The notes under the pieces: model-generated
Databases searched by the model: none
What the model saw: the letters and a program-made list of their open reading frames with translations, nothing else
What the model was told of the DNA's origin: nothing
NCBI GenBank assembly: GCA_050951585.1
Contig: JBMNJI010000007.1
Location: 1-64,000, forward strand
Direction: 5' to 3'
Origin: UBA3937 sp050951585
GTDB lineage: Bacteria > Bacillota > Peptococcia > DRI-13 > DTU073
Length of the DNA stretch: 64,000 nucleotides
Shown here: positions 17,247 to 26,431 of the stretch, in pieces
Layout: every line of letters starts with the position of its first letter
How positions within the stretch are numbered: position 1 is the first letter of the stretch
Made by a program: the position numbers and the translations under genes

Positions 17247-18341
17247 TTATCTTCCTCCCCTTCTGTCCTGCTGTTTTTCGGCCAGCAGTTCCACAAACTG
17301 TTGAAAAAGCACCCTGGCTTCCTGCGGACCGGGATGAGCCTCCGGGTTGAACTGCACCGAAAAAGAACCGCTCGGTTTATGCCGCAAGCCTTCGACCGTT
17401 TGATCATGCAGATTCAGATGGGTAAGCTCCAACTCTTCCGTGGCCAGACTTTCCTTATCTAATACATATCCGTGATTTTGGGCAGTAATATAGATCCGGT
17501 TACTCTGTAAATCCTTGACCGGATAATCACCCCGATGGCCATGCTTCAAAGCGGAAACCTTCCCCCCCATGGCAAGCCCGAAAAGCAGGTGTCCTAAGCT
17601 TACGCCCATCAGCGGAATCCCATGCTCCATGATTTCCTTAATCACCGGGAGTACATAAGCCACATCCCGCGGATCGCCAGGCCCACTAGATAAGAAAACG
17701 CCCGCCGGATTTAAGGCCAGGATTTCCCCGGCTGAAGTCTCGGCACCCACGACGGTGACCTGACAATCTGCCGCCTGTAAGGCCTCAATAATCCCTTTTT
17801 TCACGCCAAAATCCAGAACCACTACCGGATATTGCCCGCCGGAAAAAACCTGCTTTTCCTTCGTCGTCACCCTTTTAACCAGTTCCGGGCCAACAACAGG
17901 CTTTAAATCTTGTGCTTTTTGGCGCAGGACAGCAAGATCCTCTTCCGTACTGAGCAAGCCCGGCATGGTCCCATGAGCCCGTAAATGCCTGGTGAGGGCC
18001 CGGGTGTCAATATCCTTAATCCCGACGACCCCTTGCTCTGCCAAATAGCTATGCAGGCTTTGTCTGGCCCGATAGTTACTGGCATAATGGGCCGCCTCTT
18101 TGATCACAATTCCCCTCGCCTGTACTTTCGCCGATTGGGCGTCCAGGGGATTGACACCATAATTCCCCAACAGGGGATAAGTAAAGACAATAATCTGCCC
18201 CACACAGGACGGATCCGTAATAATCTCCTGGTAGCCCGTAATACTGGTATTGAAACACACTTCCCCACTTGCCTCGCCGGTCAGTCCGATTGATTCACCG
18301 GCAAAAACAGTCCCATCCTGCAAACATAAATATGCCTTCAA
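17247..18341 (-). CDS. carA: Carbamoyl-phosphate synthase small subunit, glutaminase residues lost
   Basis: The 364-residue protein has the normal two domains: CarA N-terminus (DGTVFAGESIG, FNTSITGYQEI) and a class I amidotransferase domain. The amidotransferase nucleophile motif, normally G-x-C-L-G-H-Q, reads GVSLGHLL: Cys is Ser248 (codon 17598-17600) and Gln is Leu. The catalytic His of the FHPE motif is Asn332 (FNPEAHPG); Glu334 remains. It should bind CarB but not hydrolyse glutamine, as in vertebrate ammonia-dependent CPS I, which also has Ser at this place. The start is TTG, behind a weak GGGGG site. Confidence 0.93.
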   Translation of the reverse strand: MKAYLCLQDGTVFAGESIGLTGEASGEVCFNTSITGYQEIITDPSCVGQIIVFTYPLLGNYGVNPLDAQSAKVQARGIVIKEAAHYASNYRARQSLHSYLAEQGVVGIKDIDTRALTRHLRAHGTMPGLLSTEEDLAVLRQKAQDLKPVVGPELVKRVTTKEKQVFSGGQYPVVVLDFGVKKGIIEALQAADCQVTVVGAETSAGEILALNPAGVFLSSGPGDPRDVAYVLPVIKEIMEHGIPLMGVSLGHLLFGLAMGGKVSALKHGHRGDYPVKDLQSNRIYITAQNHGYVLDKESLATEELELTHLNLHDQTVEGLRHKPSGSFSVQFNPEAHPGPQEARVLFQQFVELLAEKQQDRRGGR

Positions 18342-18455
18342 TTTTTTTCCCCCTTCATGCTTCCGTCACTTTTCTTCATCGTTACCACTGATTTTTCGTA
18401 ACCACCTCTACATCGTTGCTCATCTTTCACGATGATCGTTACGAAGCCTTGGGCG

Positions 18456-19754
18456 TTACTTATCCAGCACGATTCCATCACGCATGACGATTTTCCCTCC
18501 GACAACCGTCATTACCGGCCATCCCTGGAAGGATCGGCCGTTCACCGGAGTGTTTCTTCCCTGGGAATAAAAGTCCCCGGCCGTAACCTTCTTAATTAAA
18601 GCAGGATCAAGCACTGTGATATCGGCGGAAACTCCCGCCGCCAAATACCCTTTGTCCAGATTTAATACCTGCGCCGGTCCGGTCGTCCAGCAGGCAAGCA
18701 AATCTATGGGGCTCATTTTTTCCTTGACCACCATTGTATCCCAGACTATGGGGACAGCCGTTTCCAATCCGCTAATGCCATTGGGCGCCCGATTGTATTC
18801 CTGCTCTTTCTCTTCCTGCGACCAGGGGGCGTGATCGGTGACGATACACTGAATTAACCCGGCGCGTACTGCTTCTCTGACGGCCTGCACATCCTCCCTG
18901 CTTCTTAAGGGAGGATTCACCTTAGTATTGGTGTTATAATCCTGCACCGCCTCATCGGTTAGGAAAAGATGATGGGGGGTCGCTTCAGCAGTCACCGCTA
19001 TTCCTTGCTCCGCGGCAAACCGCAGCAGGGCCACACTGCCTGCCGTACTAAGATGCGCCAGATGCAATCTGCCGCCGGTTAATTGGGCCAGTAAAATATC
19101 TCTGGCTACCATTACTTCTTCCGCCTGAGCCGGAATTCCCCGCAAGCCACAGGCCGTGGACCACTTTCCTTCATGCATCTGCCCATCAGCCACCAACTCC
19201 GGATCTTCGCAATGGGAAATAACCGGGATCCCGAATAACTTGCTATATTCCAAGGCCCGCCGCATCACTTCGCTGCTGACCACCGGACTGCCATCGTCCG
19301 AAACGGCCACCGCGCCGGCCTGATAAAGGGAGCCAATCTCCGCTATTTCCTTTCCCTGACGGCCTTTGCTGATTGCCCCAATCGGATATACCCGCACCAA
19401 ACCGGCCTGCCGGGCCCGGTTTTGCACATATTCAACAACTGCTTCGTTGTCGGCGCACGGCTGGGTATTAGGCATCGCGGCAATCGCCGTAAAACCACCG
19501 GCCGCAGCAGCCCGGCAACCTGTTAAGATGGTCTCATGTGCTTCCCCGCCCGGTTCCCGTAAATGCACATGGATATCAATAAATCCGGGAGCGACAATTT
19601 TCCCGGTCACCTCAATAACCTCTTCCGCAGCGTCCTCCGGCGCCAGATCTGGGCCTAACTCACTGATTTTGTCGCCGGATACCCGCACATCCCAGTTCTT
19701 TTCCAGCCCTGTCTTCGGATCGATGACCAAACCGCCTTTTAATAGAAATCTCAT
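18456..19754 (-). CDS. pyrC: Dihydroorotase, class I
   Basis: The 432-residue amidohydrolase cyclises carbamoyl aspartate to dihydroorotate. Metal-site motifs are DIHVHLREPG, VISHCEDPE, HLAHLS, TPHHLFLTD and TDHAPW. ATG at 19754 has an AAGGGGGAA site and lies 5 bp after pyrB. A 114-bp gap to carA downstream holds no clear signal. Confidence 0.96.
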   Translation of the reverse strand: MRFLLKGGLVIDPKTGLEKNWDVRVSGDKISELGPDLAPEDAAEEVIEVTGKIVAPGFIDIHVHLREPGGEAHETILTGCRAAAAGGFTAIAAMPNTQPCADNEAVVEYVQNRARQAGLVRVYPIGAISKGRQGKEIAEIGSLYQAGAVAVSDDGSPVVSSEVMRRALEYSKLFGIPVISHCEDPELVADGQMHEGKWSTACGLRGIPAQAEEVMVARDILLAQLTGGRLHLAHLSTAGSVALLRFAAEQGIAVTAEATPHHLFLTDEAVQDYNTNTKVNPPLRSREDVQAVREAVRAGLIQCIVTDHAPWSQEEKEQEYNRAPNGISGLETAVPIVWDTMVVKEKMSPIDLLACWTTGPAQVLNLDKGYLAAGVSADITVLDPALIKKVTAGDFYSQGRNTPVNGRSFQGWPVMTVVGGKIVMRDGIVLDK

Positions 19755-19759
19755 CAGTC

Positions 19760-20686
19760 TTATTCCCCCTTTTGACCCAGCATCAGGTATAGTAACGCCA
19801 TTCTTACCGCCACTCCGTTGGTGACCTGCTCATTAATGCGAGATTGCACACCGTCGGCGATCTCACCGGCAATCTCCACCCCCCTGTTTATCGGCCCCGG
19901 ATGTAAGACCAGACAATCCTTCTTAGCCAAAGCAAGGCGCTGTTTGGTGAGGCCGTATAATTGACTGTATTCGCGCAGCGAAGGGAAAAAGCCGGCTTTT
20001 TGCCTTTCCAGCTGAATCCGCAGCATCATCACCACATCGGCATCCGCCACCGCCTCTGCCATGTCATAAGTGACCTTGACGCCCGGCCTTTCTAGGCCGG
20101 GAGGAATTAAGGTAGGGGGACCGCAAAAGCAGACTTCGGCGCCCATGGTCGTAAGGCCGCTCAGATTAGACCGGGCTACTCTGCTATGGAGAATATCCCC
20201 GATGATCGCTACCTTCAAGCCGGCGAAACCACCCAGATGCTCTTTAATCGTCATCATGTCCAATAAAGCCTGGGTAGGATGCTGATGGAACCCGTCTCCC
20301 GCATTGATTACCCGCGACTGAATGCACTGCCCTAACAGCTGAGGGGCCCCGGACATACTATGACGGATGATCACAATATCCACACCCATCACTTCCAAGG
20401 TCTTCCCCGTATCTTTTAAACTTTCCCCTTTGACCACACTACTGGCCGTAGTATTAATATTCACCATGTCGGCGCTCATATATTTCCCCGCGAGTTCAAA
20501 TGAAGTACGTGTCCGCGTACTTGGCTCATAAAAAAGGGTTAGGACTGTTTTGCCGCGTAAGGTTGGGACTTTTTTAATATCCCTCTTAATGATGGTTTTC
20601 ATTTCCTTGGCTGTTTGCAAAATCAGTTCAATTTGCTCCTGGTCAAGCTGATCCATGCTGATTAGATCTTTAGCCTTAATCCCCAT
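19760..20686 (-). CDS. pyrB: Aspartate carbamoyltransferase catalytic subunit
   Basis: First gene of the operon; it transfers the carbamoyl group to aspartate. The carbamoyl-phosphate loop FYEPSTRTRTSFE, the HPTQALLDM motif and VLHPGPINRGVEI identify it. The 308-residue length fits the Bacillus-type trimer without a PyrI subunit, and no pyrI is present. An AGGGAGG site precedes ATG. Confidence 0.97.
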   Translation of the reverse strand: MGIKAKDLISMDQLDQEQIELILQTAKEMKTIIKRDIKKVPTLRGKTVLTLFYEPSTRTRTSFELAGKYMSADMVNINTTASSVVKGESLKDTGKTLEVMGVDIVIIRHSMSGAPQLLGQCIQSRVINAGDGFHQHPTQALLDMMTIKEHLGGFAGLKVAIIGDILHSRVARSNLSGLTTMGAEVCFCGPPTLIPPGLERPGVKVTYDMAEAVADADVVMMLRIQLERQKAGFFPSLREYSQLYGLTKQRLALAKKDCLVLHPGPINRGVEIAGEIADGVQSRINEQVTNGVAVRMALLYLMLGQKGE

Positions 20687-20740
20687 TTTGTTTCCTCCCT
20701 AATTAAAATTTGGGTACCGCAAAATGTCCATGCCGTTTAT

Positions 20741-20842
20741 GCAAAAAATAATACCTCCTGCCCATGAGCAGGAGGTATAATATACTTCGTATTATCCTTA
20801 GTCTTTTTATATACCCCTTATTAGTCTCACAGGACTAATTTC
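20741..20842 (-). promoter_or_regulatory. PyrR-type attenuator of the pyrimidine operon
   Basis: On the minus strand the leader carries AGTCCTGTGAGACT (20836-20823), matching the PyrR-binding consensus ARUCCNGNGAG and set in a small ATTAGTC/GACTAAT stem. Downstream is a strong terminator, ATACCTCCTGC pairing with GCAGGAGGTAT (20778-20751), then a T-run. With UMP-bound PyrR attached, the terminator should form before pyrB. No pyrR gene is in the window. Confidence 0.85.
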
Positions 20843-20885
20843 AAGGGACTATGCACTTTTCAAGGTTTCCATGCCTATTGTTATA

Positions 20886-20914
20886 ATTATAGTATTAATC
20901 CCATTAACCGTCAA
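20886..20914 (-). promoter_or_regulatory. Promoter of the pyr operon
   Basis: On the minus strand TTGACG (20914-20909) and TATAAT (20891-20886) are 17 bp apart, about 45 bp upstream of the PyrR-binding hairpin. The interval from 20915 to 21011 shows nothing further. Confidence 0.8.
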
Positions 20915-21011
20915 CGTCATTTTTCGTGATTTTTTTGTGTTTTTCTTAATCCTTAATTTGTAGATTGCAAGTACTGCTGCTAATGTAGATTATTCGCATC
21001 CCCATCCCTTT

Positions 21012-21239
21012 TTATGCACGTTCATACAGGTCTTTGACCCTATCATGACCGAGGCCTTTCTTGACAATAAAGATGTAAACAACCAGCCAAAAAGTACAGA
21101 ATACAGCTACAATTGGCAAGGTAACAAAGAAGAAGAAAAATGGGCAGTTAATACCGGTGTTAGGATTTTTATAACTGGCTCTAGAATGATATTTTTGCGT
21201 TATGCCTTGTATATTCCTATAAACTACGGTAAACTTAAC
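21012..21239 (-). pseudogene. Remnant or unrecognised small membrane-protein frame
   Basis: A 75-codon stop-to-stop frame without ATG, GTG or usable TTG start. Its translation looks protein-like: a helix PFFFFFVTLPIVAVF continuing into FWLVVYIFIVKKGLG, then a charged tail HDRVKDLYERA and stop. A hydrophobic helix followed by positive residues is typical of real membrane proteins, so this is probably a decayed gene, but chance cannot be excluded. It lies upstream of the pyr promoter. Confidence 0.35.
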
Positions 21240-21347
21240 CTAAACTAATTATAAATTTCGACAATCTTGGTAATACAATAATATATATGCGAAACTTGCA
21301 CTATCCGATAGATATGAAAAGATTGGTAGAAGGAAGGATTTGTTCAG

Positions 21348-22196
21348 ATGACCAGAAAAATTAAAATCGTCACAGACAGCACTGCTGATCTGCCGGCAGA
21401 ATTTGTTGAAGAAAACAACGTTACCGTAATCCCACTCTATGTTAATTTCCCCGAAAAAACCTATCAGGACAGAGTTGACCTCTTTCCCCATCAATTTTAT
21501 CCACTGCTGGAAAAGGCCAAGGACAACCTACCGAAAACGTCTACTCCTTCTGTAGATGATTTCCTGAAAACATACCAGGACATTATCCAACAAGGCTACG
21601 ATATCATCTCTATCCATATCTCGACAGGTTTGAGCAGTACAGCCTCCATGGCTGAATCTGCCGCACGCCGCTTTAAGGAGAAAATCCACATTTTCGACTC
21701 AAAGTCAATTAGTCTCGGGATCGGGTTACAGGTTCATGCCGCGGTGGAAATGATCAAGAATAACCTCTCCATGGATACTATTGTCGAAAAGCTGACTGAA
21801 ATCCGTCAAAAGACAGAGGTGTTTTTTTCACTTGATACACTTGAATACCTGGAAAAGGGCGGAAGAATCGGTAAAGTTGCCGCTTTACTTGGTACCGTTT
21901 TAAAAATTAAACCAGTCGTCAGAGTGGAAAACGGCATCTATGTCCCGCTGGACAAAGCCCGCAATCAAAAACAAGCTATTGCTAAAATGGTCGAACATAT
22001 GCGGAGAACACTGGACCAAAAAATACCCAAGCACATTGCCATTGCTCATGGCTGTGCTGAGGAGCCGGCCCTTTATCTGAAAAAACTGTTGGAAGAAACC
22101 TTTGGCATAGAGATTAGCTTCTTTGAGGAAACAGGTCCGGTCATCGGTGTGCATACAGGACCGGGAACACTTGGAATCGCCTTCACCTATCTGTAA
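21348..22196 (+). CDS. DegV-family fatty-acid-binding protein
   Basis: The 282-residue protein belongs to the DegV/FakB family, which binds fatty acids and presents them to the FakA kinase. The N-terminal VTDSTADLP motif is diagnostic. SISHISTGLSSTA-like residues (IHISTGLSSTAS) near 95 and a C-terminal HTGPGTLGIAF complete the fatty-acid site. A GAAGGAAGG site precedes ATG. It is monocistronic with its own terminator. Which fatty acid is bound is unknown. Confidence 0.93.
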   Translation: MTRKIKIVTDSTADLPAEFVEENNVTVIPLYVNFPEKTYQDRVDLFPHQFYPLLEKAKDNLPKTSTPSVDDFLKTYQDIIQQGYDIISIHISTGLSSTASMAESAARRFKEKIHIFDSKSISLGIGLQVHAAVEMIKNNLSMDTIVEKLTEIRQKTEVFFSLDTLEYLEKGGRIGKVAALLGTVLKIKPVVRVENGIYVPLDKARNQKQAIAKMVEHMRRTLDQKIPKHIAIAHGCAEEPALYLKKLLEETFGIEISFFEETGPVIGVHTGPGTLGIAFTYL

Positions 22197-22220
22197 TAAA
22201 AACAGCAACAGGCCGAATAA

Positions 22221-22258
22221 AGAAGCTTGCCGGACTAAATAATGGCAAGCTTCTTTTT
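22221..22258 (+). terminator. Terminator after degV-family gene
   Basis: AGAAGCTTGCC pairs with GGCAAGCTTCT, followed by TTTTT. Confidence 0.85.
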
Positions 22259-22291
22259 GTGTGCACATACATAGAATAGACTATCAATTTC

Positions 22292-22354
22292 TTGACTCTT
22301 ATCAGACATTAGTATATTATTCTAAATAAATGAGCATTCTCTTAAAATGCTCAT
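22292..22354 (+). promoter_or_regulatory. Promoter and 5'-UTR hairpin of the secreted-protein gene
   Basis: TTGACT (22292-22297) and TATTAT (22315-22320) are 17 bp apart. Just downstream ATGAGCATT (22330-22338) pairs perfectly with AATGCTCAT (22346-22354), ending 4 nt before the ribosome site. It could be an operator or a translational control hairpin. Confidence 0.55.
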
Positions 22355-22371
22355 GAAAAGGAGTGGTTCGC

Positions 22372-23160
22372 ATGAAAACAAAAATGGACAGGACAATCAA
22401 AATCATTGTCTCCGCGTTTTCGCTCCTTCTGCTGCTGCAAATCACGCCACCGGCCGCCATGGGCTTTAGTTTAAGCGATTCACTGCAACAAACCTACCAA
22501 TGGCTTGAAAAAATAAGCTCTGAGCTATCACATGCCAAACGAAAATTTATCGAACAAACCATCTACGGAAAACAGTATTACAATAAAACACATGATGTTT
22601 TTTATAATCCAATCAGCTTAGAATTGTCTACACCCTTATTGGGCGACAATGAAGCATATATTGATCAGGAAACGCGCCTCAAAATTTCCGATCCGGGTTT
22701 TCCCTATGAATATGAAGTCTATGTAAACGGAAAACCAATCCAGGAGCTTTCCCCCTGGCGCTGGGGATACGTTGTTTTTCAACCGCATGTGATCAAAAAC
22801 AAAGATTACTTCCGCTTGCGCTATCTGCCACCGGGCGAACAAAATATCTACATTGTGGCGAAGGACCAAAAAAGCAACTTCACCGTCCAAAGCAAGCCCT
22901 ATCAATATACCAAAATAATGCCGGTAATGATTTTGTGGGATTTCGGCAGTTCTTCTTCCACCGAGAAAGTTAAAATAGAGCCCATCAATGATCCGCTCAA
23001 AGATGTCAAAAAGCAGAAAATGTTGCCTCAGCCCAAAAAACTGAAGCTTCCCTCCGATGATGATAAATATCTTCATAAGGAGATTGACTGGGATAAATAC
23101 GATGAAGACTGGTTTAATTACTGGGATGACGATGACGACGAATATATAGACTTATACTAA
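22372..23160 (+). CDS. Secreted protein of unknown function with acidic tail
   Basis: I do not recognise this 262-residue protein. Start ATG 22372 is preferred over GTG 22363 because AAGGAG lies 8 nt before it. An N-terminal signal peptide (IKIIVSAFSLLLLL, then small residues) is followed by a helical part with SDSLQQTYQWLEK. A beta-rich region (about 80-165), with YEYEVYVNGKP and FRLRYLPPGEQ, looks like an Ig-like fold. The C-terminus is very acidic (DWDKYDEDW, DDDDDEY) and could bind cations. It is flanked by its own promoter and terminator. Confidence 0.75.
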   Translation: MKTKMDRTIKIIVSAFSLLLLLQITPPAAMGFSLSDSLQQTYQWLEKISSELSHAKRKFIEQTIYGKQYYNKTHDVFYNPISLELSTPLLGDNEAYIDQETRLKISDPGFPYEYEVYVNGKPIQELSPWRWGYVVFQPHVIKNKDYFRLRYLPPGEQNIYIVAKDQKSNFTVQSKPYQYTKIMPVMILWDFGSSSSTEKVKIEPINDPLKDVKKQKMLPQPKKLKLPSDDDKYLHKEIDWDKYDEDWFNYWDDDDDEYIDLY

Positions 23161-23188
23161 GGAAAATTATTCAATCATGTAAGAAATA

Positions 23189-23226
23189 GAGGAAGCCCTC
23201 TTTTTTAAGAAGGCTTCCTCTTCTTT
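23189..23226 (+). terminator. Terminator between convergent genes
   Basis: GAGGAAGCC (23189-23197) pairs with GGCTTCCTC (23212-23220) and a T-rich run follows. Confidence 0.8.
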
Positions 23227-23235
23227 TACTAAAGA

Positions 23236-24921
23236 CTATTTTCCATGAATAGAGCTGCCGCCAATGAATTCACGCAAAATAGAATTGAGCGGTACATTTT
23301 GCTCGGACACTTCCGGAAAAAATTCTAATAAGCCGAGCAACCGACGAGCATCGCCATACTCCTTTTCCTGATCGCTTACGGCGTTTAATAACGGGTAAGC
23401 ATATTTTTTTAAGACGCCCAATTCATAAATCAAAGATGAATTAAACATGATATCTGCTTCTTCCTGGAACGGAAAAATGTTTTTTTCCTCTCCGCGCCGC
23501 ACCGATGGCCATAGCTTCAACGTCCCCGGAGCCGTTTGACCGCGGAAGCGGTAATCACGCACAATTCTTCTGATTAACCTGGTATCGGTTGTCGGAATAC
23601 GGTTATGATCATCAATACATATCTGCGTTAGAGCGCTGATGTAAATCTTATATTTGTTCTCCCTTTTTACTGCGGGCGTCAACCTTTCATTTAAGCCATG
23701 AATCCCTTCAATAATGATTGGATGTCCCGGATTTACCTGCATCCGGCACTGCTTCCATTCCCGGCTGCCCGTTTGGAAATTAAATACCGGCGTATCTACA
23801 GCATCTCCGGCAATCAGCCGCTGCAATTGTTCATTAAAAAGCGGCAGGTCGATCGCTTCTAACGCCTCAAAATCTATTTCGCCCCATTCATCACGCGGTG
23901 TCTGTTCACGGTTCACAAAATAATCATCCAAAGAAATCTTTATGGGCTGCAAGCCCAGCACCCTTAATTGAATGGCCAAGCGTTGCGCAAAAGTCGTTTT
24001 ACCGGAAGAAGACGGTCCCGCAATTAAGATCAGCCGTAACTTTTCTCTTTGACCGTAGATTTCATCGGCAATCGAAGCAATTTTCTTTTCCTGGAGTGCT
24101 TCAGCGATGTGAATCAGATTAGTCACTTCCTGAGGGTCCTGCCTAAAAAAGCAGAATAAGCCGGCCAGATTACTAATCCCCAGAATTTTAGCCCATTGTT
24201 CGGATTCACGGAACACCTGACCCAATTTGGGCAAATCGGGATAGGGTGCCACCTGGGAAGGATTCCAGGGGGCCGGGAAACGCAATAAAAAGCCTTTGGC
24301 ATACGCTTCCAGTTTAAAGACGGATACTCTTCCCGTATCGGGGGCTAAAAATTGATAAGAATAGTTTGAATACGAACCTGCGCTATAAATCCTGATGCGC
24401 TTCCAATTCAACTCCGCTAAATAAGCTACCTTATCTTCATATCCCTGTGCTTCCAAGATCCGCAACGCATTCTCACTGCTTAAATCTTGCGGGATTATCG
24501 GCTCTTCAGCCTCGATAATCTCCCTCATTTTCGCTTCAAGGGCGATTAATTCCAATGGTGATACGGCATTGTCCCCGTTTAACTCGCAATAATAACTTTT
24601 CCCCAGGGAATGTTCCACTACCAGCTTCCGTTCCGGAAACAATTCAGACACTGCCCTGGTCAGAATAAAAACCAGCGTTTGCCTATACACTCTCATCCCG
24701 TCTTCGGAAGTAACGTTATAAAACTCAATTTGCCCCGGTACCGTTAGCTCTGTATATAAATCCACTAATTCATTGTTATATTTCGCTCCCAAAATTGGAT
24801 AACCCGATTTGTCTTCGTATGCTGCGGCCAGATTTAATAAAGTAGTGCCAACTTGTGCTTGAGTCTGCTCCCCTTGAATAGTCAAAGCAAGCAACTCTTG
24901 TTTTTTACCGTCCGGTCCCAT
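23236..24921 (-). CDS. Uridine kinase-like nucleoside kinase with N-terminal tRNA-synthetase-like domains
   Basis: The 561-residue protein is the fused type found in Thermotoga and Clostridia. Residues 1-70 resemble a TGS domain (VGTTLLNLAAAYE). About 70-220 resemble the threonyl/alanyl-tRNA synthetase second additional domain (HSLGKSYYCEL). The kinase begins with Walker A GPSSSGKTTF near 299, followed by the ISLDDYFVNRE motif and VIIEGIHGLNE-like IIIEGIHGLN. It probably phosphorylates uridine or another nucleoside. It is monocistronic and convergent with the secreted-protein gene. Confidence 0.88.
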   Translation of the reverse strand: MGPDGKKQELLALTIQGEQTQAQVGTTLLNLAAAYEDKSGYPILGAKYNNELVDLYTELTVPGQIEFYNVTSEDGMRVYRQTLVFILTRAVSELFPERKLVVEHSLGKSYYCELNGDNAVSPLELIALEAKMREIIEAEEPIIPQDLSSENALRILEAQGYEDKVAYLAELNWKRIRIYSAGSYSNYSYQFLAPDTGRVSVFKLEAYAKGFLLRFPAPWNPSQVAPYPDLPKLGQVFRESEQWAKILGISNLAGLFCFFRQDPQEVTNLIHIAEALQEKKIASIADEIYGQREKLRLILIAGPSSSGKTTFAQRLAIQLRVLGLQPIKISLDDYFVNREQTPRDEWGEIDFEALEAIDLPLFNEQLQRLIAGDAVDTPVFNFQTGSREWKQCRMQVNPGHPIIIEGIHGLNERLTPAVKRENKYKIYISALTQICIDDHNRIPTTDTRLIRRIVRDYRFRGQTAPGTLKLWPSVRRGEEKNIFPFQEEADIMFNSSLIYELGVLKKYAYPLLNAVSDQEKEYGDARRLLGLLEFFPEVSEQNVPLNSILREFIGGSSIHGK

Positions 24922-25038
24922 TAAAATACCCCCTTTATAGGTTTGTCAAACCCATTATCTTTATTTTAACAGATTCACAGGATACTTGTATCCCTTTATT
25001 TTTTGCTGCCATATACATATACCAAGGAGGGATCAATT

Positions 25039-25350
25039 ATGACCACGAACTTTCTTCAGAAACTAAAAGAGCGTTTTAAAAAACGCCCTCATAATCATAA
25101 TAACCATTTTACACATGATCGCATAAAAATCAACCTCTGGGGATTAAATCTTTCTGTTGCTAGGGAAACAAACTCTGAAGTGCCTTCCGAATTATCGGTG
25201 ATTATGCCCAGAGCCGAATACCGTGACCGCGAGGTCATTATCAGCAGTCTGACCATCGTTATTGCGCCGCGTCACGCTCCGGCGACACCCGCCTCAGACC
25301 ATTTACCGCAACGGTCACCCCAGCGCGCCACCACTAGCTCATTCTCGTAA
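25039..25350 (+). CDS. Small hypothetical protein (uncertain)
   Basis: ATG 25039 has an excellent AAGGAGG site, and the first ~75 residues (basic stretch KERFKKRP, a His/Asn run, then NLWGLNLSVA) look protein-like. The last ~26 codons overlap the convergent activase gene and read as low-complexity antisense, so the true 3' end may have been lost or shifted. I do not recognise the family. Confidence 0.4.
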   Translation: MTTNFLQKLKERFKKRPHNHNNHFTHDRIKINLWGLNLSVARETNSEVPSELSVIMPRAEYRDREVIISSLTIVIAPRHAPATPASDHLPQRSPQRATTSSFS

Positions 25351-26240
25351 ACCTGAATTACCTCACAGAGATTGGGACATCCTTTGCATTCAAAGCTGGT
25401 CGGACGAAACCGGATATCGGCGGCCTGCCAACCTTTAAATTTGGTGGGCTTCGCCCTGGTCGCTTCCATCGCTAATAAACAGCAGCCTACGGCCCCCATG
25501 ACCGCATAGTATTTCGGAATAATTACCTTCAGTCCTAAGGCTTTTTCAAAAGCTGCTTTTATCCCGGCATTGGCCGCCACCCCGCCTTGAAAGACCACCG
25601 GAGCTAAAATCTCCTTTCCTTTACCCACATTGTTTAAATAATTGCGGACTAAAGCATCACACAGCCCCGCAATAATATCCTCCAAGGCATGACCCAACTG
25701 CTGTTTGTGCACCATATCTGATTCGGCAAAGACGGCACAACGGCCAGCAATCCGTACCGGTGTGGAGGCTTTTAGGGCCAGGGCCCCAAATTCCTCAATG
25801 GGTAGATTTAAACGATAGGCCTGCTGATCTAAAAATGAGCCGGTCCCTGCAGCACAGACAGTATTCATGGCAAAATCAGTCACAATCCCGTCACGCATAA
25901 TAATTATTTTGGAATCTTGCCCGCCAATTTCCAGGATGGTTTGCGTGCCCGGGACAAACTGCGAAACGGCGATAGCATGGGCCGTAATCTCGTTTTTCAC
26001 CACGTCAGCCCCCACCAAAATGGAGGTGATGTTGCGGGCACTGCCCGTCACCCCTGCTCCCATAATCTCGAGCTCTTGCCCGATCTCTCTCCCCAGTTGT
26101 CTTAAACCATCCTGCACCGCCTTAACGGGCTGCCCTTTGGTGCGGATATAGAGACTAGCCACGATCTCGCCGTACTCATCCATCACCACCATATTTGTAC
26201 TGACCGAACCTACATCAACCCCCAGATAACCCTTTTTCAC
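25272..26240 (-). CDS. 2-hydroxyacyl-CoA dehydratase-type activase (BadF/HgdC family)
   Basis: The 322-residue ASKHA-fold ATPase resembles the activators that inject electrons into 2-hydroxyglutaryl-CoA dehydratase or benzoyl-CoA reductase. GVDVGSVSTN is the phosphate-1 loop; the [4Fe-4S] cysteines of the homodimer lie in VCAAGTGSF and GRCAVFAESD; GGVAANAG is the adenosine loop. The extra C-terminus with FECKGCPNLCEV resembles the start of the next module in the large fused activases. No dehydratase subunit gene is adjacent, so the substrate is open. Confidence 0.9.
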   Translation of the reverse strand: MKKGYLGVDVGSVSTNMVVMDEYGEIVASLYIRTKGQPVKAVQDGLRQLGREIGQELEIMGAGVTGSARNITSILVGADVVKNEITAHAIAVSQFVPGTQTILEIGGQDSKIIIMRDGIVTDFAMNTVCAAGTGSFLDQQAYRLNLPIEEFGALALKASTPVRIAGRCAVFAESDMVHKQQLGHALEDIIAGLCDALVRNYLNNVGKGKEILAPVVFQGGVAANAGIKAAFEKALGLKVIIPKYYAVMGAVGCCLLAMEATRAKPTKFKGWQAADIRFRPTSFECKGCPNLCEVIQVYENELVVARWGDRCGKWSEAGVAGA

Positions 26241-26431
26241 AATAACTCTCCTTCATATATTGATGTTTCAAGCTCGAAAAGTCATATTTTATTATATTTT
26301 AACCAGTTTTTCCTGTCCTTAATAATTTATAAGCAGCGACATTTGACTAACAGCAAAAAAGTAAAGAAAAAGACTGTAACAATAAAAATATAGTGTTAGA
26401 ACATAATGCTTATGGTAAGAGAAACGGCCCT

